Of a stretch of DNA of 64,000 nucleotides, positions 45,614-56,252 are shown in pieces. Below the pieces are notes generated by a model that was not told the origin of the DNA, did not search any database, and was given only the letters and a program-made list of their open reading frames with translations. How positions within the stretch are numbered: the stretch's first letter is position 1; each line of letters opens with the position of its first letter. The stretch is taken from assembly GCA_011050525.1 (NCBI GenBank), contig DRFO01000020.1, forward strand, positions 1 to 64,000, in the 5' to 3' direction. The translations under genes and the position numbers were made by a program. The DNA is from Halopseudomonas xinjiangensis. GTDB taxonomy: Bacteria > Pseudomonadota > Gammaproteobacteria > Pseudomonadales > Pseudomonadaceae.

Positions 45614-46373
45614 CCCGCTTCGCCGCGTAGAAGTCCCAGCTGTCTTCGCCAAGCATGGCGCCCGCCGGGCCAAACCGTCGTTCCGTGAACTGGATGTGCC
45701 CGTCCTGGCCGATCCGCAACAGGGTGCTGGCACGTGTGCCGTAGTCTTCTCCCTTGATGAAGGTGGCGGAAAGCATACGTTCCCATTCCAGGCTTAAACC
45801 GGTCGCAGGTAACTCCTCGTCAGTAAATATCTGGCTGTCGCCAAGAAGGTCCAGCAAGGTGGCTGAGTCTGTTTGTAGACTGGCGGCCAGGCTGCCGCGT
45901 AGTTGACGTAGCTTGGGCCAGTCGGAATCCAGCGAGGCGTTGCTCAGGCCATACACACCCGGAGCAAGCGATCGGGCTATTTGCTCCTGGCTGTTGAAGT
46001 GCCATAGCTGCCGTCTGTCGCCGACCAGGAGATTGAAGCCAGCGTAGTCAGCTGCGCGGTCGGCAAGCCGTGCGAGATAGTCCCCAGGCTGGCTGTCTGT
46101 ACTCAGATAATCAAAGGCCAGAGCGCCCCGTGAGCAGAGCCCGGTGCGCGCGCCGGGGGATCGGACATTGGTGAGCGCCGCGAACCTGCCCGTTCGGGTC
46201 ACTCCCAGCCAGGTACCGCCCGCTTCCAGATCCTTGCCTGCGAGCAGCCCGGGTTGTCCCTCGGCGATCCAGAATTCCGCCTGTCGGGTAGGCCGAGCGT
46301 GGAATTCGTCTCGATTACCCAGCAGGGTCAGCGTGTGTTCATGTTGTTGCCAGGCAAAGGCTATCAGGCACAT
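45597..46373 (-). CDS. NRDE/TANGO2-family protein
   Basis: 258 residues beginning MCLIAFAW, with Cys2 in the position of N-terminal nucleophile hydrolases, and the eponymous NRDE motif LLGNRDEFHARPT. Continues with GGTWLGVTRTGRFAALTNVR. The family is linked to haem handling and lipid metabolism in eukaryotes (TANGO2) but the bacterial role is not settled. Transcribed opposite to ptsP. Confidence 0.9.
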   Translation of the reverse strand: MCLIAFAWQQHEHTLTLLGNRDEFHARPTRQAEFWIAEGQPGLLAGKDLEAGGTWLGVTRTGRFAALTNVRSPGARTGLCSRGALAFDYLSTDSQPGDYLARLADRAADYAGFNLLVGDRRQLWHFNSQEQIARSLAPGVYGLSNASLDSDWPKLRQLRGSLAASLQTDSATLLDLLGDSQIFTDEELPATGLSLEWERMLSATFIKGEDYGTRASTLLRIGQDGHIQFTERRFGPAGAMLGEDSWDFYAAKRVTVPD

Positions 46374-46532
46374 ATCGGCTCTCCGGTCGCTGGCCCTAGT
46401 GTACTGCTTTTTTACGGGAAGGCAGTCCCCGCGGGAGTCGGCAGTTGAGGGAATTGGATTGAATTTCGGCTACACTAGCCGGCTCGCCAGCGCAGCGCAG
46501 GCGAGCAACTGCAATCAGCAGCCGGAGGCACT

Positions 46533-47315
46533 GTGGAGTTTCTAATTTATCTCGTGCTGGGAGGCTTTGCCGGCACCTTGGCCGGGCTTTTCGGCGTGGG
46601 AGGAGGCATGATCATCGTGCCCGTGCTGGTTTACAGCTTCGCAGTGCAGGGCTTTTCCACCGAGGTGCTCACCCATATGGCAGTGGGCACATCCTTGGCG
46701 ACCATCGCGTTCACTTCGATAAATGCCATTCGCGCGCATCACCTCAAGGGTGCCGTGCGCTGGCCTTTGTTTGTGTGGATGACTGTCGGGATTGTCTTTG
46801 GTAGCGTACTGGGAGCCGTCACTGCGGCGTTGATCGATGGCCCGTTGTTGCAGAAGATTATCGGTGTGTTTGCCATCGCCGTAGCGATACAGATGGCCTT
46901 TGATCTCAAGCCAAAGGCCGGCTCCGATGTGCCGGGCAAAACAGGGTTGAGCGTCGCAGGTGGGTTCATAGGTTGGGCGTCGGCCATTTTCGGGATTGGT
47001 GGCGGTTCGCTCACTGTGCCTTTTCTGGTTTGGCGGAGCGTTCCGATGCAGCAGGCTGTCGCGACGTCTTCCGCCTGCGGACTGCCCATCGCTGTAGCGG
47101 GGGCGATCAGCTTTATCTGGACTGGCTGGGAGGCGCAGCCTTTACCCGACTGGAGTGTCGGCTACGTCTACCTGCCTGCAATGGTGGGCATTGCCGCGAC
47201 CAGCATGTTGTTTGCAGGCTTCGGCGCAAGGCTTGCCCATCGCCTGTCGCAACGTCTGCTTAAAAGGCTGTTCGCCGTCTTGCTGTTCGGCGTTGGCATA
47301 AACTTTCTTTTGTAG
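46533..47315 (+). CDS. TauE/SafE family transporter
   Basis: 260 residues with about eight membrane helices; two TauE/SafE repeat motifs: [19 protein letters not shown] at the N-terminus and [19 protein letters not shown] in the middle. Members export sulfite, sulfoacetate or related organosulfur anions. GTG start at 46533 with GGAGG four bases upstream. Eight bases before lgt, so likely co-transcribed with lgt-thyA-folA. Confidence 0.92.
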   Translation: MEFLIYLVLGGFAGTLAGLFGVGGGMIIVPVLVYSFAVQGFSTEVLTHMAVGTSLATIAFTSINAIRAHHLKGAVRWPLFVWMTVGIVFGSVLGAVTAALIDGPLLQKIIGVFAIAVAIQMAFDLKPKAGSDVPGKTGLSVAGGFIGWASAIFGIGGGSLTVPFLVWRSVPMQQAVATSSACGLPIAVAGAISFIWTGWEAQPLPDWSVGYVYLPAMVGIAATSMLFAGFGARLAHRLSQRLLKRLFAVLLFGVGINFLL

Positions 47316-47323
47316 GGGCGCGA

Positions 47324-48130
47324 ATGCTGACTTACCCTCAGATTGACCCGGTGGCACTTTCTCTGGGTCCGTTGCAGATTCACTGGTATGGGCTGATGTA
47401 TCTCATTGGTATTGGCGGCGCCTGGTGGCTGGCTGGCCGTCGCCTGGATGCGTTTGACCCGAGCTGGTCGAAGGAAAAATTGTCTGACCTGGTCTTCTGG
47501 GTGGCGCTTGGCGTGATCGCGGGCGGAAGACTCGGCTACGTGCTGTTCTACGATCTGGGCTCCTATATAGACAACCCGGCGCTCATCCTGCAAATCTGGA
47601 AGGGTGGAATGTCCTTTCATGGTGGCTTGCTGGGCGTGTTGCTGGCGGTATGGTGGTTCGCCCGCCGCAACAACAAGCGCTTTTTCGAACTGATGGATTT
47701 CGTGGCACCGCTGGTTCCTATCGGGCTCGGTGCAGGGCGTATTGGTAATTTCATCAATGCCGAGCTATGGGGCAAGGCCTCCGACGTGCCTTGGGCGATG
47801 GTCTTTCCCACCGACCCGCTGCAGCTGGCTCGGCATCCGTCACAGCTGTACCAGTTTGCCCTGGAGGGCGTAGCGCTCTTCGTTATTCTGTGGATCTATT
47901 CGCGCAAGCCGCGACCGACCATGGCGGTAAGCGGCCTGTTTGGTATCTGTTATGGCGTGTTCCGCTTTATCGTCGAGTTTGTCCGCGAGCCTGATGCACA
48001 TATCGGGTACCTCGCGTTCGGCTGGCTGACGATGGGTCAACTGCTATGCATTCCCATGATAATGATCGGCGCCGCGATGATGTGGTGGGCCTACAGTAAC
48101 GAGGGCGTAAAGCGTGAAACAGTATCTTGA
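47324..48130 (+). CDS. lgt: Prolipoprotein diacylglyceryl transferase
   Basis: Inner-membrane enzyme that adds diacylglycerol from phosphatidylglycerol to the lipobox cysteine, the first step in lipoprotein maturation. 268 residues, seven membrane segments. [17 protein letters not shown] and the signature [13 protein letters not shown] are present. Ends by overlapping thyA by 17 bases, so the two are coupled. Confidence 0.97.
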   Translation: MLTYPQIDPVALSLGPLQIHWYGLMYLIGIGGAWWLAGRRLDAFDPSWSKEKLSDLVFWVALGVIAGGRLGYVLFYDLGSYIDNPALILQIWKGGMSFHGGLLGVLLAVWWFARRNNKRFFELMDFVAPLVPIGLGAGRIGNFINAELWGKASDVPWAMVFPTDPLQLARHPSQLYQFALEGVALFVILWIYSRKPRPTMAVSGLFGICYGVFRFIVEFVREPDAHIGYLAFGWLTMGQLLCIPMIMIGAAMMWWAYSNEGVKRETVS

Positions 48131-48908
48131 TCTGATGCGTCTGGTCCGGGACACAGGCACCTACAAGAGTGACCGCACCGGCACCGGCACCTATAGCGTT
48201 TTTGGCCACCAGATGCGTTTTGATCTGGGTGAGGGATTTCCGCTGGTCACCACCAAGAAATGTCATCTGAAATCGATCATCCATGAACTGCTGTGGTTTC
48301 TTCAGGGCGACACCAATATTGCCTATTTGAAAGAAAACGGCGTATCCATCTGGGACGACTGGGCTGACGAGAACGGCAATCTGGGTCCGGTATACGGTTA
48401 CCAGTGGCGCTCATGGCCAGCGCCTAACGGTGAATCAATCGACCAGATAGCCAAACTGCTGGACATGATCCGCAGCAATCCCGACTCCCGCCGTCTGATC
48501 GTTTCGGCCTGGAACCCGGCGTTGGTGGATGATATGGCCCTACCGCCGTGCCATGCGCTGTTTCAGTTCTACGTGGCCGATGGCAAGCTTAGCTGTCAGC
48601 TGTACCAGCGCTCGGCGGATATCTTCCTCGGCGTGCCGTTCAATATCGCCAGCTACGCGTTGCTGACGCTGATGGTCGCGCAGGTCTGCAAGCTGGAGCC
48701 TGGCGAGTTCGTCTGGACCGGCGGCGACTGTCACCTCTATGCCAACCACCTGGAGCAAGCTGATCTGCAACTGGACCGGGAGCCCTTTCCGTTACCCAGG
48801 ATGGTGCTCAACCCCGCGGTTACCGATCTGCTGGCCTTCCGCTATGAAGATTTCAGCCTCCAGGGTTATGAATCGCATCCGCACATCAAGGCGCCGGTTG
48901 CTGTATGA
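48114..48908 (+). CDS. thyA: Thymidylate synthase
   Basis: Methylates dUMP to dTMP using methylene-THF. 264 residues, GTG start inside the end of lgt. Catalytic Cys in [12 protein letters not shown], and the substrate-binding [20 protein letters not shown]. Produces dihydrofolate, which FolA, encoded next with a four-base ATGA overlap, reduces. Confidence 0.97.
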   Translation: MKQYLDLMRLVRDTGTYKSDRTGTGTYSVFGHQMRFDLGEGFPLVTTKKCHLKSIIHELLWFLQGDTNIAYLKENGVSIWDDWADENGNLGPVYGYQWRSWPAPNGESIDQIAKLLDMIRSNPDSRRLIVSAWNPALVDDMALPPCHALFQFYVADGKLSCQLYQRSADIFLGVPFNIASYALLTLMVAQVCKLEPGEFVWTGGDCHLYANHLEQADLQLDREPFPLPRMVLNPAVTDLLAFRYEDFSLQGYESHPHIKAPVAV

Positions 48909-49423
48909 GCGAATCTCCTCGCATTGCCATGATCGCGGCCATGGCCCGAAACCGCGTCATCGGACGCGACAACAAGCTGCCCTGGCATCTGCCCGAAGAC
49001 CTCAAGTATTTTCGCGCCGTGACCTGGGGAAAGCCCATTATCATGGGACGCAAGACTTTCGATTCCCTTGGTCGGCCGCTGCCTGGTCGAACCAATATCG
49101 TTGTGTCAGGTCAGGCCGGCCTCAGTCTGCCAGGCACCACATTGGTGTCGTCTATTGAAGCTGCCCTGAGCGCTGCGGCCAGCCAGGCAATTCTGGATAA
49201 TGTCGATGAGATTATGGTGATCGGTGGGGATCGCATTTACGGTCAGTTATTGCCCCATGCAGAGCGCTTGTATCTGACGCTGGTGGATGCGGAACCTGAG
49301 GGGGACGCCTGGTTCCCCGAGTTTGACGACGAGCTCTGGAAGCTGGTCGACGAACGTTTGATCGAAGCAGGGGAGGGATATCCCGCGCACTGCTATCAAA
49401 TTCTGGATAGGGCAACCGACTGA
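48905..49423 (+). CDS. folA: Dihydrofolate reductase
   Basis: 172 residues. NADPH-dependent reduction of dihydrofolate to THF. Motifs: [20 protein letters not shown] (substrate loop with Asp), [20 protein letters not shown], and [15 protein letters not shown]. Overlaps thyA by four bases. Trimethoprim target in other bacteria. Its 3' end overlaps the convergent GGDEF gene by 28 bases. Confidence 0.97.
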   Translation: MSESPRIAMIAAMARNRVIGRDNKLPWHLPEDLKYFRAVTWGKPIIMGRKTFDSLGRPLPGRTNIVVSGQAGLSLPGTTLVSSIEAALSAAASQAILDNVDEIMVIGGDRIYGQLLPHAERLYLTLVDAEPEGDAWFPEFDDELWKLVDERLIEAGEGYPAHCYQILDRATD

Positions 49424-51072
49424 CCGAGCAAATCCTCCAGCGGCCGCGGTTTGCCGATCCAGAATCCCTGGAGAAAATCGCCGCCCCAGCTGGACAATTG
49501 TTCGGCGCTCACAGCGTCTTCGACATAGTTGGCGGTAACCTGTTTTTCCATGCTTCGCGCGAGCGTAATCAGATTGCGCAGGTAGTTGGCGTACTCGAGA
49601 TCCGCTCCGCTAGACAGGTCCCGGGTATCGAGTTTGATGCCCTTGATTGGCAATCGGGCCAGGTACCCCAGCGCTCCGTACTCGGCACCGAAATGGTCAA
49701 GCCATATGTCCACGCCCAGATCGTTTAGAGACTTGCAGAGCTTGGTGGCCTGGCTGGCGTGTTTCAGCAGGGCATCCTCGCGAAGTTCCAGCTGAATGAC
49801 CCCAGGCGGAACCTTGCTGCGTTCCAGAAGTTGTTTGAGCTGATCGGCAAACCTCGGCTGCTTCAGCTCTCGGTCACTGAGATTGATCGATAACCGGCAG
49901 TCAACCCCTGCCGCACGCCACTGCTTCACTGCCGTTAACGCCTGATTGATAACCCAGTGACCCATGGGCAGGATCAAGCCGCTGTGCTCTGCCAGTTTGA
50001 GAAAGGCGTCCGGGCTGAGCAATCCGAGCTGTGGATGTTGCCAGCGCAACAGCGCTTCCCATGAGACGGTATTGCCGGTTCGGGTATCAACGATGGGCTG
50101 ATAATGCAGGCGAAACTGACCCTCGAGCAGGCCGTGACGCAGGCCTTGTTCCACATTCAGATTATGTCGGGTCTGGGCTTCTTCATCAGGATTGAAGAAG
50201 CTGTAGCCGTTCCGACCATTGGCCTTGGCTTTGTACAGTGCCTGGTCTGCATGTTGCAGCAGTTCGGTTGCCGACTGGCCGTGTTCTGGATGAATGGCAA
50301 TACCGACGCTGGCAGAAATGAGCAAATGATGTCCGCTCAGTGTTATGGGCTCGCTCAAGGTGTGAATGATCTTGCTGGCGATCAAGGCTGCATCGTTTGG
50401 ATCTTGAACGTCGTGCAGCAGGGCGACGAACTCGTCCCCACCGATCCGGGTTATCAAGTCTTCTTCGCGCATGGTACGTCGCAAACGGTTAGCTATCACT
50501 GCCAGCAGCAGATCACCGAGGCCGTGCCCAAAGCTGTCGTTGATCTGCTTGAAGTAATCCAGGTCTATGTAGAGCAAGGCGAAGCCTATCCGGGTTCGCT
50601 TGCCCCGTAATAGCAGGCGATCAAGCTCCTCTTCCAGCAATGCACGATTGCCCAGCCCAGTCAGCGGATCTTGCTTGGCCTGTTGAGCTAGCTTGGATCC
50701 GCTGTTGCGGCGCAGCTCCGCATGGATCATGGCGCGGATGAGGCCTTCTGCGTCCAGACCGCTGCGTGCCAGTACGTCATCCGCCCCTTCGCTTATCGCG
50801 GCGCTGTCTTTCTCTGGCGAGCTGTTATCGCTGATCAGGATATAAAGTGTATCCGTGGCAACTCGCCGCGCGTCGTGCAGAAGGTTAATATCGTTCGGAA
50901 GCAGGCACGCGAGGAATTTACCATTTGCCAATCGGCTAATGGCCTCCGTGGGGCGGGTGCACACTTCGACCGTCAGGGTAGGGTCGTTGTGCGTCCGGAA
51001 CAGCGTGAGCAGATGCTCGCGCTTGTCCGGGTCTAGTTCAACTAGCAACACTTTTCGTGCAGTCTTTTCCAT
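49396..51072 (-). CDS. Receiver-like/GGDEF protein with degenerate EAL domain
   Basis: 558 residues from ATG 51072 (GTG 51144 adds 24 residues without an RBS). N-terminal about 120 residues resemble a receiver domain (VLLVELDPDKREHLLTLF, then LISDNSSPEKD). GGDEF domain with intact RIGGDEF and an RxxD inhibitory site (REED) five residues before it. The EAL domain keeps EALLRW, but has DHFG where active enzymes have DDFG and ANYVED in place of AEGVE, so phosphodiesterase activity is doubtful. Likely a cyclase with a c-di-GMP-binding or structural EAL domain. Confidence 0.88.
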   Translation of the reverse strand: MEKTARKVLLVELDPDKREHLLTLFRTHNDPTLTVEVCTRPTEAISRLANGKFLACLLPNDINLLHDARRVATDTLYILISDNSSPEKDSAAISEGADDVLARSGLDAEGLIRAMIHAELRRNSGSKLAQQAKQDPLTGLGNRALLEEELDRLLLRGKRTRIGFALLYIDLDYFKQINDSFGHGLGDLLLAVIANRLRRTMREEDLITRIGGDEFVALLHDVQDPNDAALIASKIIHTLSEPITLSGHHLLISASVGIAIHPEHGQSATELLQHADQALYKAKANGRNGYSFFNPDEEAQTRHNLNVEQGLRHGLLEGQFRLHYQPIVDTRTGNTVSWEALLRWQHPQLGLLSPDAFLKLAEHSGLILPMGHWVINQALTAVKQWRAAGVDCRLSINLSDRELKQPRFADQLKQLLERSKVPPGVIQLELREDALLKHASQATKLCKSLNDLGVDIWLDHFGAEYGALGYLARLPIKGIKLDTRDLSSGADLEYANYLRNLITLARSMEKQVTANYVEDAVSAEQLSSWGGDFLQGFWIGKPRPLEDLLGQSVALSRI

Positions 51073-51300
51073 TGCGACCCGTGTCCAGCAGGTAAAGATG
51101 CGTCCGACATCATTATGATAGTGCAATGATGTTAACTCCATCACAACTTGGACACAGCATACGCCTTGAGTCAGTGGTACTTTTGTCCGACAAGTGGTAG
51201 CAGTTGCCTGACTAGTCGTCAGATACTTGGCTTAAATCAGTGAGTTACCGGCGGTTGCCGTATTTATGGCGCGGATTTTTGGCAGGGAAGCGAAAGATGT

Positions 51301-51328
51301 CGCGCCCGGTCTTTTTATCCCGGGCGCG
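51301..51328 (-). terminator. Terminator hairpin after ilvD
   Basis: CGCGCCCGG and CCGGGCGCG form a perfect 9-bp stem around a 10-base AT-rich loop, 15 bases after the ilvD stop. T content after it on the minus strand is modest. Confidence 0.7.
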
Positions 51329-51342
51329 CTTTAGAAGGTGAT

Positions 51343-53181
51343 TTAGCCGTCCAGCATGGCCTTGTCGCGTACCGCACCCTTGTCGGCACTAGTGGCCAGC
51401 AAGGCATAGGCTTTGAGTGCGGTGGTGACTTTGCGCGGGCGTATCTCGACCGGTTTCCAGCCTTGCTTGTCCTGTTCGATGCGGCGGTGGGATAGCTCCT
51501 CGTCGCTCACCAGCAGGTTGATGCTGCGGTTGGGAATGTCAATCAACACCTTGTCGCCATCGCGCACCAGGCCTATGGCGCCACCAGCAGCCGCCTCGGG
51601 TGAGGCATGACCGATGGACAAACCGGAGGTGCCGCCGGAGAAGCGTCCGTCGGTCAGCAACGCGCAGTCCTTGCCCAGGCCCTTGGATTTCAGATAGCTG
51701 GTGGGGTAGAGCATTTCCTGCATGCCCGGCCCACCCTTGGGGCCTTCGTAACGGATGATGACGATGTCGCCAGCTTTCACTTCGTCCGCCAGAATGCCTT
51801 TTACTGCGGTGTCCTGGCTTTCGTAGATTTTGGCGTTGCCTTCGAACACGTGGATCGACTCATCAACACCGGCGGTTTTCACCACGCAACCGTCCAGGGC
51901 GATGTTGCCATAGAGCACCGCCAGACCGCCTTCCTGGGAGTAGGCGTGCTCAACGCTACGGATGCAGCCGGTTTCACGGTCCGCATCCACTGTGTCCCAG
52001 CGGGTCGACTGGCTGAATGCGGTCTGGGTCGGAATGCCAGCCGGGCCTGCCCGAAAGAATTTATGCACGGCTTCATCATTGGTCTGGGTAATGTCCCACT
52101 GGGCAATGGCTTCTTTCATGCTCGGACTGTGAACGGTGGGTACGTCGGTATGCAAAAGGCCGCCCCGTGCCAGCTCGCCCAGAATGCTGAAGATTCCGCC
52201 CGCGCGGTGCACATCTTCCATGTGGTACTTCTGAATATTGGGTGCGACCTTGCACAGCTGGGGGACCTTGCGCGACAGTCGGTCGATGTCACGCAGGTCG
52301 AACTCGATTTCACCTTCCTGCGCCGCCGCCAGCAGATGCAGGATGGTGTTGGTAGAGCCGCCCATGGCGATGTCCAGCGTCATGGCGTTTTCGAAAGCTC
52401 TGAAATTGGCGATGCTGCGCGGCAGCACGCTTTCGTCGCCCTCGCCGTAGTAGCGCTGGCACAGATCGACAACAGTACGCCCGGCGCGCAGGAACAGCTG
52501 CTCCCGGTCGCTGTGTGTGGCCAGGGTAGAGCCGTTGCCCGGCAAGGCCAGACCCAGGGCTTCGGCCAGGCAATTCATCGAATTGGCGGTAAACATACCG
52601 GAGCACGAGCCGCAGGTAGGGCAGGCGCTGCGCTCGTACTCGGCGACCGTCTCATCGCTGGCTGTCTCGTCGGCGGCGATAACCATAGCGTCGACCAGAT
52701 CGAGCCCATGGCTGGCCAGCTTGGTTTTGCCGGCTTCCATCGGCCCGCCGGAAACGAACACCACCGGAACGTTCAGGCGCAGCGCGGCCATGAGCATGCC
52801 GGGGGTGATCTTGTCGCAGTTGGATATGCAAACGATGGCATCGGCGCAGTGCGCGTTGACCATGTATTCCACGGAATCGGCAATGATCTCCCGCGATGGC
52901 AGCGAATACAGCATGCCATCGTGACCCATGGCGATGCCGTCATCCACGGCAATGGTGTTGAATTCTTTGGCCACGCCACCGGCTCGCTCGATTTCCCGCG
53001 CGACCAACTGCCCCATATCCTTGAGATGCACGTGGCCGGGCACGAACTGCGTGAACGAGTTGGCGACCGCTATGATCGGTTTCTTGAAGTCCTCATCCTT
53101 CATGCCGGTGGCGCGCCACAGCGCACGAGCGCCGGCCATGTTGCGACCAAAGGTGGAGGTTTTCGAACGATAATCGGGCAT
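51343..53181 (-). CDS. ilvD: Dihydroxy-acid dehydratase
   Basis: Iron-sulfur enzyme for isoleucine and valine synthesis. 612 residues, the usual length of the long bacterial form. Cluster cysteines are in [12 protein letters not shown] and in [20 protein letters not shown]. Other signatures: [13 protein letters not shown]-like region, and [15 protein letters not shown]. Works with ilvA in this window. Transcribed alone with its own terminator. Confidence 0.97.
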   Translation of the reverse strand: MPDYRSKTSTFGRNMAGARALWRATGMKDEDFKKPIIAVANSFTQFVPGHVHLKDMGQLVAREIERAGGVAKEFNTIAVDDGIAMGHDGMLYSLPSREIIADSVEYMVNAHCADAIVCISNCDKITPGMLMAALRLNVPVVFVSGGPMEAGKTKLASHGLDLVDAMVIAADETASDETVAEYERSACPTCGSCSGMFTANSMNCLAEALGLALPGNGSTLATHSDREQLFLRAGRTVVDLCQRYYGEGDESVLPRSIANFRAFENAMTLDIAMGGSTNTILHLLAAAQEGEIEFDLRDIDRLSRKVPQLCKVAPNIQKYHMEDVHRAGGIFSILGELARGGLLHTDVPTVHSPSMKEAIAQWDITQTNDEAVHKFFRAGPAGIPTQTAFSQSTRWDTVDADRETGCIRSVEHAYSQEGGLAVLYGNIALDGCVVKTAGVDESIHVFEGNAKIYESQDTAVKGILADEVKAGDIVIIRYEGPKGGPGMQEMLYPTSYLKSKGLGKDCALLTDGRFSGGTSGLSIGHASPEAAAGGAIGLVRDGDKVLIDIPNRSINLLVSDEELSHRRIEQDKQGWKPVEIRPRKVTTALKAYALLATSADKGAVRDKAMLDG

Positions 53182-53318
53182 GTCGGTACTCTCGTTGAGT
53201 GTTGCAATGGTGCAAGCATATCAATTTGCTGGAGAGCATGCAGCTTGCAGCCGGCGGTCTCCGACAGCCGTCGCCAAAGACGCTGAGGAGTTAGGGCCGA
53301 AGCGTCGCTTGTGCGGAG

Positions 53319-54605
53319 CTACAAGCCCTTTTCAAACACCTTCGAATTACGCTGAAAGTTGTACAGCGAAGCTCTCTTGGCAGGTAGCCGCTCTACAGTA
53401 CTGGGCACGAAGCCCCGCTCGCGAAACCAGTGGGCGGTGCGGGTAGTCAGAACGAAGAGTGTGTCGAGCTTGAGCGCACGGGCCTGGGCCTCGATGTGCT
53501 CGAGCAACTGATCGCCTCGGCCACCATGGCGATAATTAGGATCAATGGCGACGCAGGCCAGTTCCGCTGAGCTGGATTCCTCCAGCGGATAGAGGGCGGC
53601 GCAGCCAATGATCATGTTGTCACGTTCAATCAGTGTGAACTGGCCGATTTCGGTTTCCAGCACCTCACGGGAGCGACGCACCAGAATCCCTGCTTCTTCG
53701 AGCGGGCGCAGCAATTCCAACAGTCCACCTACGTCTTCTATGGTTGCTGTGCGTATCTGTTCAAAGGCTTCCTGGGTGACCAGAGTGCCGCCGCCGTCGC
53801 GGGTAAAGAGTTCGGTAAGCAGCGCGCCGTCCTCTGCAAAGCTGACAATATGGCTGCGCCGCAGCCCGTTATTGCAGGCCTTGCAAGCGGCGGCCAGCAG
53901 CGTGCCGGGCAAGCTGTTGCCGAGCGCCTTGAGCAGGGGCAAGGCGCGGGTGGGTTTCAGTTCGCGCAGCAACTGGCCTTCGGCGTCGAGAATGCCGGCG
54001 TCCGGCCCGAACAAGATCAGTTTGTCGGCTTCCAGTGAACTGGCAGCGCTGGTGGCCACATCTTCGCACGCGAGATTGAATACCTCGCCTGTGGGTGAAT
54101 AACCGATGGATGAAAGCAGCACAATCGATTCGTCATCCAGGTGTTTGCTGATCGCCTTTCGATCAATCCGCCGTACCTCGCCGGTATGATGAAAATCGAC
54201 GCCATCCACTACCCCGATTGGTTTGGCCGTGACAAAGTTGCCGCTGACCACCCGCAGGCGAGGGCCTTGCCCGGAGGCGGTGCAGAGCTGTGCTTCGATG
54301 GCGATGCGCAGGCTGCCTACCGCATCCATCACGCAGGCGAGGGTGTCACTGTCTGTCACACGCAGATCGTTATGATAGTGCGAGCGTATGCCGCGAGCCG
54401 TTTGTCGCTCTTCGATTTGCGGACGTGAGCCATGCACCAGCACCAGCCGCACACCAAGGCTGTTGAGCAGCATGATGTCGTGGATGATGTTGGTGAAGTT
54501 CGGGTGCGCAAGCGCCTCACCCGGTAACAGCACCACGAAGGTGCGATCACGATGGGTGTTGATATAGGGCGTGGAATGACGGAACCAGTTAACGTAATCG
54601 GACAT
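53319..54605 (-). CDS. argA: N-acetylglutamate synthase
   Basis: First step of arginine synthesis from glutamate and acetyl-CoA. 428 residues: N-terminal amino-acid-kinase-like domain (FVVLLPGEALAHPNF, LVLVHGSRPQIEER; binds arginine as inhibitor) and C-terminal GNAT domain (ACVAIDPNYRHGGRGDQLL, FVLTTRTAHWFRERGF). ATG at 54605 gives MSDYVNWFRHSTPYI, as in P. aeruginosa; the ATG two codons upstream is less well placed. Divergent from amn. Confidence 0.96.
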   Translation of the reverse strand: MSDYVNWFRHSTPYINTHRDRTFVVLLPGEALAHPNFTNIIHDIMLLNSLGVRLVLVHGSRPQIEERQTARGIRSHYHNDLRVTDSDTLACVMDAVGSLRIAIEAQLCTASGQGPRLRVVSGNFVTAKPIGVVDGVDFHHTGEVRRIDRKAISKHLDDESIVLLSSIGYSPTGEVFNLACEDVATSAASSLEADKLILFGPDAGILDAEGQLLRELKPTRALPLLKALGNSLPGTLLAAACKACNNGLRRSHIVSFAEDGALLTELFTRDGGGTLVTQEAFEQIRTATIEDVGGLLELLRPLEEAGILVRRSREVLETEIGQFTLIERDNMIIGCAALYPLEESSSAELACVAIDPNYRHGGRGDQLLEHIEAQARALKLDTLFVLTTRTAHWFRERGFVPSTVERLPAKRASLYNFQRNSKVFEKGL

Positions 54606-54752
54606 TCGCATATTCCGTGGAAAGTAATCCGTGAAGAAGTGTTCCGTGAAAAAGAGCAGTGTAGGGACTTTAGCGGACTCGCTTCAAGAGGTGATGCCGA
54701 TCAAATAGCCGCAGCGCTATGCGCAAGGCGGTGAAAAAAGCTATATAAACGT

Positions 54753-56252
54753 ATGCCCGATCACAAAAGCGAGGATTCTGTGAACCTGAGTTCCGAAAAT
54801 GTTGTTGTGGTACACACGCCTGAAGAGGCGGTCGATCGCCTGGCCGAGCTGTATGAACAGGCTACGGCTGAGCTGAGCCAGGCGCTTAAATGTTATCTGA
54901 AAGATCGCACACTGCCTGGGATCAGCCAGCGGCAGCTGTTCCGCTACCCTGAATTACGTCTCACCTATCATCGGCAGGGCGAGGCACCGCCTACTGTTCG
55001 CGCCTACGCCAAGGTTCAGGTATCGGGTGTTTACAGTGTAACGGTTACGCATCCGAGAGCCTTTCGCAAATACCTGCTGGAGCAGTTACGGCCATTGATG
55101 CGCGATTTCACCTTAAAGATTGAAGTAGGCATCAGCCAGCAGGACATTCCTTATCCCTACGTGGTCGAGCAGGGCGATGAGCTTGCCGGATCGGGCGTCA
55201 CCGCTGGCGAGCTTGCCAGAATATTTCCCAGCACGGATCTCTCTGCGGTAACCGATGGCAACGCAGACGGCCTGTACGATTGGGAAAATACCCATCCTTT
55301 GCCTTTGGCGCTGTTCGATGCGGCAAGGGTCGATTTTTCGCTGCGCCGGCTGGTGCATTACACCGGCAGCGATTGGCGGCAGGTGCAACCCTGGATATTG
55401 CTGACCAACTATCATCGCTACGTTGACCAGTTTATCCGCCATGGCCTCGACATGTTGCTGAGCGATTCGCGGTTCGTACGCATGGTCATGCCCGGCAGCG
55501 TAGTGATCGAGCGAGGAATGACTGCGGAAACAATGCAGGCGCTGGTCGACAGCGTTGTCTGGCACCGCTATCAGATGCCGGCCTACCATCTGCAATCCAA
55601 CGATGGTGACGGCATTACTCTGGTGAACATCGGGGTTGGCCCATCCAATGCTAAAAACATCACAGATCACCTGGCGGTGCTGCGTCCCCATTGCTGGTTG
55701 ATGATCGGGCATTGCGGAGGGCTGCGTCAGTCCCAGACCATTGGCGATTATGTACTGGCCCACGCCTATATGCGCCGAGACGGCATTCTTGACCGGGTGC
55801 TGCCGCCGCACATACCGCTGCCGGCATTGGCTGAGGTACAGATGGCGCTGCAGGAGGCGGCCGCGCAGGTCACCGGAGACCGTGGCGATGATCTCAAGCG
55901 GCGTTTGCGCACCGGCACCGTGCTCACCTACGACGACCGCAACTGGGAGTTGCGCTGGGCACAGGAGCGCCCATTGATCAATCAGGCGCGAGCAGTTGCC
56001 GTGGACATGGAAAGCGGAACCGTTGCTGCGCAGGGCTATCGCCTGCGTGTGCCGTACGGCACCCTGCTGTGTGTCTCGGATAAACCCCTGCACAGCGAAA
56101 TCAAGCTGCCTGGCGCAGCGGGTGCCTTTTACGAGCGAGCGGTCACCCAGCATCTGCATATCGGAATCGCCGCCCTGGACCTGCTGCGCAGTCAGCTGGA
56201 TTCGCTGCATTCGCGCAAATTGCGCAGCTTTGATGAACCGCCGTTCCGCTAG
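54753..56252 (+). CDS. amn: AMP nucleosidase
   Basis: Hydrolyses AMP to adenine and ribose 5-phosphate, adjusting AMP levels. 499 residues, slightly longer than E. coli Amn (484). N-terminal regulatory domain (GISQRQLFRYPELRLTYHR), then a nucleoside-phosphorylase-fold catalytic domain: VNIGVGPSNAKNITDHLAVLRP-type loop, AVDMESGTVAAQGYRLRVPY (Glu-containing catalytic loop) and a near-identical C-terminus SRKLRSFDEPPFR. Convergent with argE, overlapping by four bases. Confidence 0.95.
   Translation: MPDHKSEDSVNLSSENVVVVHTPEEAVDRLAELYEQATAELSQALKCYLKDRTLPGISQRQLFRYPELRLTYHRQGEAPPTVRAYAKVQVSGVYSVTVTHPRAFRKYLLEQLRPLMRDFTLKIEVGISQQDIPYPYVVEQGDELAGSGVTAGELARIFPSTDLSAVTDGNADGLYDWENTHPLPLALFDAARVDFSLRRLVHYTGSDWRQVQPWILLTNYHRYVDQFIRHGLDMLLSDSRFVRMVMPGSVVIERGMTAETMQALVDSVVWHRYQMPAYHLQSNDGDGITLVNIGVGPSNAKNITDHLAVLRPHCWLMIGHCGGLRQSQTIGDYVLAHAYMRRDGILDRVLPPHIPLPALAEVQMALQEAAAQVTGDRGDDLKRRLRTGTVLTYDDRNWELRWAQERPLINQARAVAVDMESGTVAAQGYRLRVPYGTLLCVSDKPLHSEIKLPGAAGAFYERAVTQHLHIGIAALDLLRSQLDSLHSRKLRSFDEPPFR

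Noticed and set aside
51607-53286. A 559-codon open frame antisense to ilvD
   Set aside because: Shadow frame of ilvD; histidine- and glycine-rich translation with no family match.
55113-56210. A 365-codon open frame antisense to amn
   Set aside because: Shadow of a well-supported gene; no RBS or domain.
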